Below are positions 17,383-26,812 of a stretch of DNA of 64,000 nt, piece after piece. The first letter of the stretch is position 1. Each line of letters opens with the position of its first letter. The position numbers and the translations under genes were made by a program. The DNA comes from Bacillus kexueae. GTDB taxonomy: Bacteria; Bacillota; Bacilli; Bacillales; Aeribacillaceae. A model generated the notes under the pieces. That model did no database searches, was not told the DNA's origin, and was given only the letters and a program-made list of their open reading frames with translations. The stretch is from positions 159,136-223,135 of the forward strand of contig NZ_JALAZE010000004.1 in the NCBI RefSeq assembly GCF_022809095.1, read 5' to 3'.

Positions 17383-17692
17383 TTTATTAATAAATAAAAA
17401 AAGCCTTGCCAGTCACCCCAAGTCCCTCTACTGTAATTGGTGTCGAATCAATACATAGTGGAGGTTTAGAAAGGATGCCAGCAATGTCTGATAATCGAAA
17501 AAATACCAAAGCAAGTGAAGAAAAACGGCTCGTTTTTCTCCACTTGTTTCATTTTAGGGACTTATCTGACATATCTGTTTGATAAATATAACATCAACTC
17601 AGCCCACTTATTAAACTTCAGGCTTAATAAATTTAAATAGGACGCTATTTCGTAAATAACCTTTCGTTAGTAATAAAGATTAACAACCTCAT
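17383..17692. other. Gene-free region with a possible IS remnant
   Basis: No intact gene. AGGGACTTATCTGACA near 17,553 resembles the end of repeat R2 (AAGGGACTTATAAGACA near 6,096), and a short open frame runs into it, so this may be the scar of an insertion sequence of the kind that gave rise to the repeats. Evidence is weak. Confidence 0.3.
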
Positions 17693-18172
17693 TTATTTAT
17701 GATACGGTTCCCCCCGATTAATCCTAAACGCCCGATACACCTGCTCCAATAGAATTAATCTCATCAACTGGTGCGGGAATGTCATTTTGCTGAATGAGAG
17801 TGCTTCGTTTGCTCGTTTCATAACAGAAGAGCTGAGGCCGAGTGAGCCGCCGATGACGAAGGCGATTTTGCTTTTGCCGTATGTGGCGAGTTTATCTAAT
17901 GAGTCGGCGAGTTCTTCGGATGTTTTCATTTTTCCTTCGATTGCAAGGGCAATGACGTGTGTGTCTGGACTGATCTTTGAAAGGATTCGCTCGCCTTCTT
18001 TTTGTTTTACTTGTTCCATTTCTTGTTCGCTTAATGTTTCCGGTGCTTTTTCATCCGGTAGTTCAATGATGTCGACTTTCGCATACGGTGATAAGCGTTT
18101 TAGAAATTCGTTGATGCCTTGTTTTAAATATTTTTCTTTTAATTTTCCGATCGTGATGATTTGGATGTTCAT
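17693..18172 (-). CDS. rlmH: 23S rRNA (pseudouridine1915-N3)-methyltransferase RlmH
   Basis: 159 residues, standard length. SPOUT-family knot: [18 protein letters not shown], the SAM-binding [18 protein letters not shown] and the C-terminal signature [20 protein letters not shown] with RGEPYHK at the end. It methylates the pseudouridine at 1915 in helix 69 of 23S rRNA on the 70S ribosome. Conserved position to the left of the htrC/wal region as in B. subtilis (yydA). Confidence 0.97.
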   Translation of the reverse strand: MNIQIITIGKLKEKYLKQGINEFLKRLSPYAKVDIIELPDEKAPETLSEQEMEQVKQKEGERILSKISPDTHVIALAIEGKMKTSEELADSLDKLATYGKSKIAFVIGGSLGLSSSVMKRANEALSFSKMTFPHQLMRLILLEQVYRAFRINRGEPYHK

Positions 18173-18205
18173 GTTTCTACCTCCGAGTTACGTTTCCCCT
18201 TTATA

Positions 18206-19189
18206 TTAACTGGATAAGATGGCGGAAAGTAAAATGATGATCATGACTGTAATGATGATAAAAGCCCACTTTTTTGAGTTGTTAGCTTTTTGGATTTCAT
18301 TGTATTTAACAGGTCGAATGCCCGTAAGTGAAAAAAGTGTAATAGCCGAAAGGAGTACGGCGTGTACGTTTATAGCTAGGAGTAAAAAGGCGCGAAAGGC
18401 TTCTTCCCATAGCATTGAGCCAATCGACATACCTAAGACGACAGTAGGCGGTAATAAAGCAACGGCGACCATCACCCCAACGAGTGCGCTTGGAAATCGT
18501 TTTAATACCGATAGTGCCCCAGCTGCTCCAGAGGCGAGCGCTAAAATGACGTCCATCCCATCGACTTCAGTACGTGACATAAATTCATGGCTATCAAAAG
18601 GAATGTTGATGACCAACCCAAAGATGATGGAAATGGCCAATGCCACCCCAATGCCGCATAATACGGTGAACGTCCCCTGTCGCACGAGTTTTAAATCCCC
18701 AATGATGGATGCAAAGGCCAAAGAAATCGCAGGTCCTAACAAAGGTGCGATAACCATTCCCCCAATGACAACGGCTGGGCTATTTTTAATCAAGCCAATA
18801 GTAACGACGATTGAAGAAAGGAGAACAAAAATGAAGTACGTCCAAGATGGTTTACTCTGTGCTTCCATTTGAACGTATAATTCATGGCGGGAAGCACGTT
18901 CTATGCCCTTTTCTCTCGTTTTTTGTTCTTTTTCTTCCTCTTTTTCTCGTCGAATGTAAGTGGAAATTGGCAACATCATAATTTCAAAGCCATCAACGAG
19001 ATGAGCGGCATGTTCTAAGTAATTTAATATTTCCTCCGATTGCTCCGTTTTCACTAACAAACGTACGAGATAGCGATCTGATGTTTCGTCTCCACGCCAG
19101 TACGAAATGGGTGTATACGAATGGAGTTTTTCTTCCACCGTCGCAAAGTGCTTCGTCGGTATGTACGCTTCAATCAGTTGTAATGACAT
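18206..19189 (-). CDS. DUF389 (TIGR00341-type) membrane protein
   Basis: 327 residues. An N-terminal soluble ferredoxin-like region of about 110 residues with a very charged linker (RREKEEEKEQKTREKGIER), then about six membrane helices of the DUF389 domain, including the conserved VIGGMVIAPLLGPAISLAFA. Function is unknown; the family is sometimes called a hydrophobic-domain or putative transport protein. It lies 33 bases upstream of rlmH and may be co-transcribed with it. Confidence 0.85.
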   Translation of the reverse strand: MSLQLIEAYIPTKHFATVEEKLHSYTPISYWRGDETSDRYLVRLLVKTEQSEEILNYLEHAAHLVDGFEIMMLPISTYIRREKEEEKEQKTREKGIERASRHELYVQMEAQSKPSWTYFIFVLLSSIVVTIGLIKNSPAVVIGGMVIAPLLGPAISLAFASIIGDLKLVRQGTFTVLCGIGVALAISIIFGLVINIPFDSHEFMSRTEVDGMDVILALASGAAGALSVLKRFPSALVGVMVAVALLPPTVVLGMSIGSMLWEEAFRAFLLLAINVHAVLLSAITLFSLTGIRPVKYNEIQKANNSKKWAFIIITVMIIILLSAILSS

Positions 19190-19219
19190 TTATTCACCTT
19201 CTTGTCAATCACAGGTGAT

Positions 19220-19381
19220 TTATCCACAATTGGCTATTCACACGCCATCCCCAATTTAAGAACAAGTTATACACATTAGTTATCCACAGGTGTGGATATC
19301 ATATCTATATTTATACGTTTTTTATGACTCTGATACGATATATACAGCGGGATTGTTACATAAATCACACGTTGTGGATAA
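19220..19381. other. DnaA-box cluster remote from oriC
   Basis: Perfect TTATNCACA boxes at 19220-19228, 19267-19275 and 19280-19288 on the plus strand and 19373-19381 on the minus strand, plus a one-mismatch box at 19291-19299. The cluster fills the gap before the DUF389 gene and enters the 3' end of the small CxxH gene. In B. subtilis, comparable clusters away from oriC titrate DnaA and restrain initiation; the same role here is inference. Confidence 0.75.
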
Positions 19382-19480
19382 ACTGTGATTATCTTCAATT
19401 TTTTGAATGTTTGGTGCGATTTCATTTTCATCCACAAACATATCAATGACTACTTCAATGTGTTCGATACATGCTTTCAT
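19322..19480 (-). CDS. CxxH/CxxC small protein (YyzF-like)
   Basis: 52 residues from the ATG at 19480 (MKACIEHIE), which has AAGGGTG 7 bases upstream. It has the defining CIEH (CxxH) near the N-terminus and CDLC (CxxC) near the C-terminus, followed by NPAVYIV, the pattern of the TIGR04129-type family found beside rlmH and htrC in Bacillus (yyzF). It probably binds zinc. Function is unknown. The perfect DnaA box at 19373 is inside the gene. Confidence 0.8.
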   Translation of the reverse strand: MKACIEHIEVVIDMFVDENEIAPNIQKIEDNHSLSTTCDLCNNPAVYIVSES

Positions 19481-19602
19481 AAGTTTCACCCTTACGTTAG
19501 TTTTTAATATTATTCGCTTCTTTATGCTAAAAGGACTAAACAATCTTTGTCAAATGCGTTTCTACTATAAACGAAGCCAAGTCCCCTTCTCCTAACACAA
19601 AT

Positions 19603-19634
19603 AAGTCAGAGTAGCAAAGAAGCCACTCTGACTT
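19603..19634 (-). terminator. htrC terminator
   Basis: Minus strand AAGTCAGAGTGG, 9-base loop, CTACTCTGACTT, then a short T-rich tract, 12 bases after the htrC stop. Confidence 0.75.
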
Positions 19635-19645
19635 TACAAAGTTTA

Positions 19646-20878
19646 TTATAATGAGTTTTGTTCAGACAGCTTTAAGGTTACGGATTGAAGCTCCCCATTT
19701 CGATAAAATTTCACTTCAATTGAGTCACCAATCTCATGCTGGTACAGCACTTTTCGAAGTTCTAATATGTTGGTCACTTGTTCACCAGCCATCTCGACGA
19801 TAACATCTTTTTCACGTAGACCAGCAACGCTAGCTGGAGAACCAGGTTCAACCCCCATCACGACGACCCCTTCTTCTACTTCACTTGGTAAGTTTAACGC
19901 TTCTGTCCAGTAGTAGCTTGGAATATCGCCTAACGATTGAAGGCTCGTTCCCATAAATGGTCGCTTCACTTCGCCATATTGCTCTAAGCTTTCAATAACT
20001 GGAATCGCATCATTAATCGGAATTGCAAGACCAATGCCTTCTACAGCACTTTGAGCGATCTTCATCGAGTTAATCCCTATCACTTTACCATCTAAATTGA
20101 CTAAAGCACCACCGCTATTTCCAGGGTTAATCGCCGCATCCGTTTGTAATACTTCTGCTTGCCAATCAACTGTTCCATCTTGGTTCACATCAACTGGGAT
20201 GGCACGTTCTGTACCAGAAATAATTCCTTGCGTAACAGAACCAGCAAATTGAAGCCCTAACGGATTCCCAATGGCTAAAACAGGCTCACCTGCTTTTACT
20301 TGACTGGAGTTCCCAAACTCCGCTATTTTTTTAATTTCATCTGCACTTACCGTTAAGACAGCTAAGTCCGTTAACATATCCGACCCTACAAGTTCCGCAG
20401 GAATTCTAGTTCCATCGCTTAACACAACTTCTAACTCACTTGCCCCTTCGACAACATGGTGGTTTGTAACAATGTATGCAAGGTCACCCTCTTTTTTATA
20501 AATCACTCCAGACCCTGTGCCTGCTTCACTCGTTTGAGTTTGATTCCAAAAGCTTGCGGTTTGGATATTCGTAATCCCGACGACTGCATCGGATACTTGT
20601 TCCACTGCTTCTGTCACCGCTGTATTTACATCAACGTTAACCGTCGTTAATGAAGCCGATGAGGATGTGTCTTCACTGACTGCTTCATCCGTTGTGCTAC
20701 TTTTTGGCGAAATATTCATGTCGTACGGGAGAATGTTGAAGTTTGCTAAAGCCGGGAGGGAGAAAACGATCAACAGACCTCCTAGAACAGCTCCAAGTAA
20801 CCCCGCCAGCAAAGAGCCCCCACGATTTCCTTTTTGACTTCTTGATTGGTTCTCATAATCTTGATCATAATACCCCAT
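19646..20878 (-). CDS. htrC: HtrA/DegP-type membrane-anchored serine protease
   Basis: 410 residues. Cytoplasmic start, one membrane anchor at about 22-46 (LLAGLLGAVLGGLLIVFSLP), then a trypsin-like domain with triad H141 (TNHHVV), D171 (LTDLAVL) and S255 (NPGNSGGALV), and one C-terminal PDZ domain (GVEPGSPASVAGLREKDVIVE). It is an extracytoplasmic quality-control protease/chaperone. It is the last gene of the wal operon block as in B. subtilis (yyxA/htrC), 181 bases after walJ. The symbol follows that synteny. Confidence 0.92.
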   Translation of the reverse strand: MGYYDQDYENQSRSQKGNRGGSLLAGLLGAVLGGLLIVFSLPALANFNILPYDMNISPKSSTTDEAVSEDTSSSASLTTVNVDVNTAVTEAVEQVSDAVVGITNIQTASFWNQTQTSEAGTGSGVIYKKEGDLAYIVTNHHVVEGASELEVVLSDGTRIPAELVGSDMLTDLAVLTVSADEIKKIAEFGNSSQVKAGEPVLAIGNPLGLQFAGSVTQGIISGTERAIPVDVNQDGTVDWQAEVLQTDAAINPGNSGGALVNLDGKVIGINSMKIAQSAVEGIGLAIPINDAIPVIESLEQYGEVKRPFMGTSLQSLGDIPSYYWTEALNLPSEVEEGVVVMGVEPGSPASVAGLREKDVIVEMAGEQVTNILELRKVLYQHEIGDSIEVKFYRNGELQSVTLKLSEQNSL

Positions 20879-21059
20879 GACTTTACCATTCCTTTCATAT
20901 GCTAACTGTATTTCGTTCGAAACGATTTGTATAAATGAAAATAAGACCTAATGAATGAAGAAGGTTTCGAAACATTTTCTATCACATAGTATAAGGAACA
21001 ATTGTGGGAAAAATATGTGACAATCGTTATTTTCCCCAAATGTCATGAATCCAACCGTA

Positions 21060-21854
21060 TTAGACTGCAACTAGTGGCGTAGGGGTTTTTGGATCCGTAT
21101 CATACAGTTCAAATTGCTCGCCAACACCAAAACCTTTATTAAGCAACGTTTGTTCAACAGACATCCGCGCCAAGTCTTTCATGTTATTATCTTGACTTAA
21201 GTGTGCTAAGTAAATACGCTTCGTATTATCTGAAATGACATCAGCCATAGCAAGTGCAGCATCTTCATTTGAAACATGCCCAACATCGCTTAATATTCGA
21301 CGCTTTACATTCCACGGATATCGGCCCATGCGAAGCATTTCCACATCGTGATTACTTTCAAAAATAAACGCATCAGACGCGCGAATAACACCTTTCATAC
21401 GGTCACTAACATAACCTGTATCCGTAATGAGTGTCAGTTTTTTCCCTCCGCAATGAAAGACAAAAAACATCGGCTCAGCTGCGTCATGGGAAACACCGAA
21501 AGACTCGATATCGACGGCTCCAAAAGACTTGACCGTACCCGTTTGAAAAATAAACTTTTGATCTAGGTTAATCTCACCAATAAGTCCGTCCATGGCATTC
21601 CACGTTTTCTCATTCGCATAAACAGGAATTTCATACTTTCGAGCGAGAACACCTAACCCTTTGATATGGTCACTATGTTCATGCGTCACAAAAATCCCAT
21701 CTAATGAGCGAATGTCTCGATCAATTTCCGAGAATAACTTTTCCATCTGCTTTCCGCTTAAACCGGCATCTACTAAGAAGGAATGACTTTCGCTTTCAAC
21801 ATAAATCGCATTCCCTGTACTGCCGCTTGCTAGCACGCTAAACTGCAAGCTCAT
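21060..21854 (-). CDS. walJ: WalJ (YycJ) MBL-fold hydrolase
   Basis: 264 residues starting [16 protein letters not shown], with the metallo-beta-lactamase metal motif [12 protein letters not shown] and further ligands in TDTGY and HLSQD. YycJ is a dinuclear-metal 5'-3' DNA exonuclease of the same class as mismatch-repair nucleases and is encoded with walRK in Firmicutes. The ATG at 21854 follows a GAAGG site; the longer frame overlaps walI. The gap to walI is 7 bases. Confidence 0.93.
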   Translation of the reverse strand: MSLQFSVLASGSTGNAIYVESESHSFLVDAGLSGKQMEKLFSEIDRDIRSLDGIFVTHEHSDHIKGLGVLARKYEIPVYANEKTWNAMDGLIGEINLDQKFIFQTGTVKSFGAVDIESFGVSHDAAEPMFFVFHCGGKKLTLITDTGYVSDRMKGVIRASDAFIFESNHDVEMLRMGRYPWNVKRRILSDVGHVSNEDAALAMADVISDNTKRIYLAHLSQDNNMKDLARMSVEQTLLNKGFGVGEQFELYDTDPKTPTPLVAV

Positions 21855-21861
21855 TTTTCCT

Positions 21862-22680
21862 TCACTCCACGTTTGTTTTTTCTGGTTTAATGACTTGTCC
21901 TTCAAGAGCATTTACGTAATAGTGCTCTTGTTCATTGACGACAATATGCCAAGTTGGTGCTAAAATTTGCTGTTCACTTAATGGGATTTGTGTATAGTAA
22001 CCGTAATCAACAGCTGTTACGGTACTTTTCGATTTTAAATCATTTTTATCATACAACACTTTTAACGCTTGGATGGCCGTATACAATTCTTCCTTATTCT
22101 CAAGCTCTTTAATGTCTTCTAGAAGCGTTTGTCGATAAGATACAACTTCTCGATTTTCATCTAAGTAAAACACAATCATCCCAATGCCGTCAGTCTCATC
22201 TTGAAAGATAACATGCCCATCATATTCCTGCAAATAAATCACTTGCTTCGTTTTTTCATCATAGCGCCAAAAGCGGTATTGATCGCCCGCTACAATTTGT
22301 GACGTTAACACTTGATTAAGTTTATTCGTCATCTTATCCGTTTCAGCAGGAAGCGGGATCGGCTCTGAAAAGCTCATGCGTAACTTCGTGACCGGCGTTA
22401 ACTGCTCGTCATTTGGAAACATTGGTTCTTGATTATGCAAGTTTTGAATCTCTTCTTCCGTAAATTGCTTGCTTTTTGCCGTAATGTAAGAGCCTTCAAT
22501 CACCTCATTCGGCAAATCCTCATACTTAATATCCTCAGCTTTAAATTGTTCTTCAATCGTTGTTTGAGTAATCATGTCGTACTTATTGCTTTTCATTTTT
22601 TCCTGATATTGAAACGCTAAAAAAATATCTAAAACGAGGAAAGCAAGAATGAAAATGGTTTTTGTTTTACTCCAATCCAT
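21862..22680 (-). CDS. walI: WalI (YycI), regulator of WalK
   Basis: 272 residues. One N-terminal membrane segment (about 6-24, [18 protein letters not shown]) and an extracytoplasmic YycH/YycI-type domain. WalI and WalH bind WalK in the membrane and inhibit it in B. subtilis (activate in S. aureus). Its start overlaps the walH stop by 14 bases. Sequence conservation in the family is low; synteny decides the name. Confidence 0.9.
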   Translation of the reverse strand: MDWSKTKTIFILAFLVLDIFLAFQYQEKMKSNKYDMITQTTIEEQFKAEDIKYEDLPNEVIEGSYITAKSKQFTEEEIQNLHNQEPMFPNDEQLTPVTKLRMSFSEPIPLPAETDKMTNKLNQVLTSQIVAGDQYRFWRYDEKTKQVIYLQEYDGHVIFQDETDGIGMIVFYLDENREVVSYRQTLLEDIKELENKEELYTAIQALKVLYDKNDLKSKSTVTAVDYGYYTQIPLSEQQILAPTWHIVVNEQEHYYVNALEGQVIKPEKTNVE

Positions 22681-24010
22681 TCACTTCCCCCCTCACCTTT
22701 GATTGATTTGGCTCAAGCATTTGATATTTTCCATTTGTTAAAGATAATGCCCACACCGGCTGTAAGTACACAATCCCTTGCTTGGAAGTAACTTGAATAT
22801 CATAAGCAGGGAAAATCTTTGTAATTTGTTCAATATCTAAGTTCGGATCGCTTTCTATAATGGAGATCACTTCGTTAGCTGATGGAAGCTTTACCGTTTC
22901 CTCACGAATAAATTCATCTAAGTAAAAAAGCGGTCGTTGGTATAGGGAAATATCCGAGCTTCCCCAGCTTTGAATAATCGACGTAATCGTATAATAACTA
23001 TCGGTAAAGGAAAACAACGGGATGTTGTTAACCATTAGGCGAAAATACACTTTTTGCTCAGAGTCCGTTGTAAAAAATTTATAATCGTTATACCCCGAAA
23101 TCCATCCGCCATGACCGTTAATAAAATCTATGCTTTGTAACAGAAGCTTCCCTTTTTCCGTCGTGATGGACTGATCAATTGCAGGGTTTACATATACGAC
23201 TTTTGATTTCTCTTGATCAATCACCAACTGACGGAAGCTATCGGTATAAACATATTCCGAACCATTGACATCCTTTTTTACGAAAGATGGATTGCTGAAC
23301 AGCGCGTTTTTAAATTGCTCTCCACTTAACGTTTTCGTTAAATAGTGTTCTCTCACCATTTCCAATGACTGTTTCGGAAGAAGAAAACGATCCTCCCACA
23401 CCATATAGGAGTCAAACTTGCTAGGAGCAGATTCCAAGACAAGACTCCACGTTTCACTTAAAACGGTTTCCACATCTGCCTGTATGACATACTGCGAGTC
23501 AAAGTCAATAAAGTAGACAAGCTGTTGATTGGAACGAGTGGAGAGAGGAACCATAATGCGATCAAATTTCATCGTCATCGACTCTTTTTCCGTCCAATCG
23601 GTTACCGTTTCTAAAGCCGTAATAGGAATCGTGTCATTAAATGTTAAGGTCATAGATTCACTATCATGGCTGTTAAATACCCAATGGTAAAAGCCGTAAT
23701 CCTCTTCGATTCGATTCGTGACATTCCGGAAATCCGTAAGCTCCCACTTCCGCATTTCTTTCCAAAGATTCGACAAAATCTCCTCGTCATATGTGCCATA
23801 TATGTTGTCATCTTCATAGACGAGAAGTTGTTGCGGAAAGATAACATCATAGATTTTCTTCGTTGTATTACTTAACGGATTGCTTTCGACATAAGTAGAG
23901 TTTTGAATTTCACTAAAGGGGGGCTGATACGTCCAAATATTCCACGTGAAAAAGATACTAATGGCAACTAATATGGTTAAGATTATTGATTTGATGCTTT
24001 CTAGCTTCAT
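22667..24010 (-). CDS. walH: WalH (YycH), regulator of WalK
   Basis: 447 residues. N-terminal membrane segment (about 8-24, IILTILVAISIFFTWNIW) then a large outside YycH domain. The ATG at 24010 overlaps the walK stop by four bases (ATGA) and has AGAGGATG upstream; a TTG two codons earlier is less likely. With WalI it forms a complex that tunes WalK activity. Confidence 0.92.
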   Translation of the reverse strand: MKLESIKSIILTILVAISIFFTWNIWTYQPPFSEIQNSTYVESNPLSNTTKKIYDVIFPQQLLVYEDDNIYGTYDEEILSNLWKEMRKWELTDFRNVTNRIEEDYGFYHWVFNSHDSESMTLTFNDTIPITALETVTDWTEKESMTMKFDRIMVPLSTRSNQQLVYFIDFDSQYVIQADVETVLSETWSLVLESAPSKFDSYMVWEDRFLLPKQSLEMVREHYLTKTLSGEQFKNALFSNPSFVKKDVNGSEYVYTDSFRQLVIDQEKSKVVYVNPAIDQSITTEKGKLLLQSIDFINGHGGWISGYNDYKFFTTDSEQKVYFRLMVNNIPLFSFTDSYYTITSIIQSWGSSDISLYQRPLFYLDEFIREETVKLPSANEVISIIESDPNLDIEQITKIFPAYDIQVTSKQGIVYLQPVWALSLTNGKYQMLEPNQSKVRGEVNGLE

Positions 24011-25839
24011 TCCCAATCATCCTCTTGGTAGGGGTCATACGGTAACGTGAAGAAGATTGTTGTCCCTTCTCCTTCTTTACTTTCGGCCCATATTTCTCCT
24101 TGGTGTGCTTCAATGACTTCCTTGGCAATGGCCAAACCTAATCCTGTACCACCCATTTTTCGAGACCGCGCTTTATCGACTCGATAAAAACGTTCAAAGA
24201 TTTTTGGTAGACTCTTTTCCGGCACACCCATTCCCTCATCTTTTACACTCACTTGAATATGTGATTCCTGTTCGGTGACGGTAAATGTTACACGTCCACC
24301 TTCTGGAGAATATTTCAATGCGTTTGAAATGATGTTATCCAGCACTTGTGTCAATTTATCAGAATCAAATTCCACATAAATGTCTTGAACCGGTAAGTTA
24401 CGGACAAACGTGACGTGCTGAGCTTTTGACATTTCAAATCGATCTATAATGTTATGGAAAAAGTCTACGAAATGAATATATTCCTTATTTAATTGGTAAT
24501 CTTTTTTGTCGAGCTTTGATAATTGAAGTAAGTCATTGACTAAACGGATCATTCGCTCTGTCTCTGTTTGTGTTACATGTAAAAACTTAGGCGCGAGCTC
24601 TTTTTCCTGCCAAGCCCCATCCGCTAACGCCTCTAAATAGCTTCTCATCGTCGTTAACGGCGTACGTAATTCATGTGACACATTTGCCACGAATTCACGT
24701 CTTTCTTGCTCGATTCGCTCCTGTTCCGTAATATCGTACACTACGGCAATCAACCCATTGACAATGCCTTCTTCTTTTTGAATTGGGGAAAAATTTACGC
24801 GTAAAATATACGGACGCTGTTTCGTGCTCACGTCTAAAATTAGCGGTTCTTCAAGCTCTACTAAATCCTCGAACGTATACTCTTCTTCAAGCTGTAACAA
24901 CTGTACAAGACTTGTTTGAAGCGCTGTTTCACGTGAAACGTTTAACATTTTAACAGCTGGTTGATTCACTAAAATAACGTTGCCTTTCGCATCAGTTGCC
25001 ATGACACCATCAGTCATGTGAGCGATGACTGATGCCAGTTTCCGCCTTTCCCCTTCTGTCGTTTCTTGTGCTTCTTTAATTTCTTTCGTTAAATTGTTAA
25101 ATGCGTTTCCTAATTGACCAATTTCATCTTCGCCATAAATATTAACTTTCCTGGAGAAGTTCCCTTTCGCTAATTCTTGCGCTTGTTTACGCATGTCCGA
25201 CAATGGACGCGTTATCGTTCGCGCAAGAAAAATCCCAAGAAATGCTGTTATCAAAAGGGATATTCCCGTTCCTGTCGCTAAAATATTATTAATCGTTCGC
25301 ATTAAAGAAAAGACATCTTCCATCGAAGCAATGACATAAACAGCCCCAATCGTTTCCCCTTTAAAGTCCGTCACAATTGGGGTAGCAATGACATACATCC
25401 GATGCTTCGTATTCGAATCGATCATAATGTTTTCATTTGTTGAATTGACAACGAGCGCACGCGTAATCATATTCTCTGTCGCTCGTTTTCCAATAATATC
25501 TTCATTAAACTCAGAAGTGCCAATAATACGTGCATCTTTATCGACAACGAGAATCTCTTGAATTTCATCTCCTTTGTAATCCTTCAAGACTGAAGATATT
25601 TCATCACTTACATTGACGGAGGCGTCTTCTTCTGCCTTTATCATCGCTTGTTCAATGTTATAAGCCATTAAGTCAATTCGTTGTGAAAGAGAAGAAGTAA
25701 AATTCTCGATTAATCTCGTCTCTAACGCTCGTCCAAAGTAAACACCGATAATCTGCATCCCTAAAATAATCAGTAAGACATAAATTAACACAAGCTTAAA
25801 ATGGATCGAGCGAAAAAAAGGTACCTTTTCGTTATTCAT
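24007..25839 (-). CDS. walK: WalK (YycG) sensor histidine kinase
   Basis: 610 residues. TM1 about 12-32, an extracytoplasmic Cache/PAS-like domain, TM2 near 183-203, then HAMP, PAS, HisKA with phosphoacceptor in SHELRTPLTT and HATPase_c with GTGLGLAIAKEV. The essential kinase of cell-wall homeostasis. It overlaps walH and starts 6 bases after walR. A parS-like site with one mismatch lies inside the gene (24925-24940). Confidence 0.97.
   Translation of the reverse strand: MNNEKVPFFRSIHFKLVLIYVLLIILGMQIIGVYFGRALETRLIENFTSSLSQRIDLMAYNIEQAMIKAEEDASVNVSDEISSVLKDYKGDEIQEILVVDKDARIIGTSEFNEDIIGKRATENMITRALVVNSTNENIMIDSNTKHRMYVIATPIVTDFKGETIGAVYVIASMEDVFSLMRTINNILATGTGISLLITAFLGIFLARTITRPLSDMRKQAQELAKGNFSRKVNIYGEDEIGQLGNAFNNLTKEIKEAQETTEGERRKLASVIAHMTDGVMATDAKGNVILVNQPAVKMLNVSRETALQTSLVQLLQLEEEYTFEDLVELEEPLILDVSTKQRPYILRVNFSPIQKEEGIVNGLIAVVYDITEQERIEQERREFVANVSHELRTPLTTMRSYLEALADGAWQEKELAPKFLHVTQTETERMIRLVNDLLQLSKLDKKDYQLNKEYIHFVDFFHNIIDRFEMSKAQHVTFVRNLPVQDIYVEFDSDKLTQVLDNIISNALKYSPEGGRVTFTVTEQESHIQVSVKDEGMGVPEKSLPKIFERFYRVDKARSRKMGGTGLGLAIAKEVIEAHQGEIWAESKEGEGTTIFFTLPYDPYQEDDWE
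24925..24940. promoter_or_regulatory. parS site inside walK
   Basis: TGTTTCACGTGAAACG matches the parS consensus with one mismatch at the last base. It is inside walK, 28 kb left of oriC. Spo0J/Noc-type ParB proteins nucleate at such sites; Bacillus chromosomes carry several near the origin. Confidence 0.75.
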
Positions 25840-25845
25840 AGCAGC

Positions 25846-26556
25846 CTACTCCTGTTCAGGGTTGCGCAAATAATAGCCGACTCCTCTACGTGTCACAATC
25901 CAAGTAGGATGACTTGGATTATCCTCAATTTTTTCACGTAACCTACGAACAGTTACATCAACTGTTCGAACATCACCAAAATAATCATACCCCCACACTG
26001 TTTGAAGCAAATGCTCGCGCGTCATCACTTGTCCGATATGTTTCGCCAAATAGTGTAGAAGCTCAAATTCACGATGTGTGAGCTCAATCGTTTCACCTCG
26101 TTTAGACACAACATACGCATCGGGATGAATAATGAGTGAGCCTATGTGAATTTCCGTTTGTTCGTTCTCTGCTTCTTGCGAGGCAATCGCTTGCTGTCTG
26201 CGCAAGTTCGCTTTTACTCGCGCGAGTAATTCTCGGGTACTGAATGGCTTCGTGACATAATCATCCGCGCCAAGCTCTAAACCTAATACTTTATCAATTT
26301 CTGAATCCTTTGCCGTTAACATAATGATGGGCATTTCGTATTTTTTACGCACTTCTCGGCACACTTCCATCCCATCTTTTCCAGGCAGCATAATATCAAG
26401 AAGAATTAAATCAGGTTGAAATTCTTCTACCATTTCGATAGCTGCATTTCCATCGTATACACAAACAACCTCATATCCTTCTTTTCTTAAATTAAATTCT
26501 AATATATCAGCAATTGGTTTTTCATCATCAACAACTAAAATTTTCCTATTATCCAT
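25846..26556 (-). CDS. walR: WalR (YycF) response regulator
   Basis: 236 residues. Receiver with [10 protein letters not shown], phosphoacceptor in [13 protein letters not shown] and lysine in VTKPFS; OmpR-type winged helix with [17 protein letters not shown]. Essential regulator of autolysins and wall remodelling. I choose the ATG at 26556 (MDNRKI), 8 bases from GGAGAG; an ATG two codons upstream is too close to that site. First gene of the wal operon. Confidence 0.97.
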   Translation of the reverse strand: MDNRKILVVDDEKPIADILEFNLRKEGYEVVCVYDGNAAIEMVEEFQPDLILLDIMLPGKDGMEVCREVRKKYEMPIIMLTAKDSEIDKVLGLELGADDYVTKPFSTRELLARVKANLRRQQAIASQEAENEQTEIHIGSLIIHPDAYVVSKRGETIELTHREFELLHYLAKHIGQVMTREHLLQTVWGYDYFGDVRTVDVTVRRLREKIEDNPSHPTWIVTRRGVGYYLRNPEQE

Positions 26557-26703
26557 AGACATGTCTCTCCTTTTTTAGTGTCTATTACGTTTACTTTACC
26601 ACGTTTGTCATCATTTCATCATCATTTCCTCTTATTTGATAACATTTATTCATCATTTCAACATATTTGTAAAAAACCAAAAGAAAAGGACCACTTCATA
26701 CAC

Positions 26704-26733
26704 AAAAACCTCCAGCATCTGCTAGAGGTTTTA
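26704..26733 (-). terminator. Terminator of the M23 peptidase gene
   Basis: Minus strand ACCTCTAGCA, tight loop, TGCTGGAGGT then TTTTTG, 80 bases past the stop. Confidence 0.82.
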
Positions 26734-26812
26734 CTTTATTGACTTAACTTTATCTGCTTTTGGACTTCTACCGTTTAGGGGTTTGCTGTGTTGGTCGTCC
26801 AAAGCGTTCTAA

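Noticed and set aside
17400..17570. A short open frame ending near 17,569 that might be a transposase tail
   Set aside because: No recognisable transposase motif; only its end resembles repeat R2. Left as a possible scar.
18219..18872. A 217-codon rightward ORF opposite the DUF389 gene
   Set aside because: Shadow of the DUF389 frame; composition is that of an antisense reading and no ribosome site is present.
23938..23953. A further parS-like sequence (TATTCCACGTGAAAAA) in walH
   Set aside because: Two mismatches that break the dyad; too weak to call.
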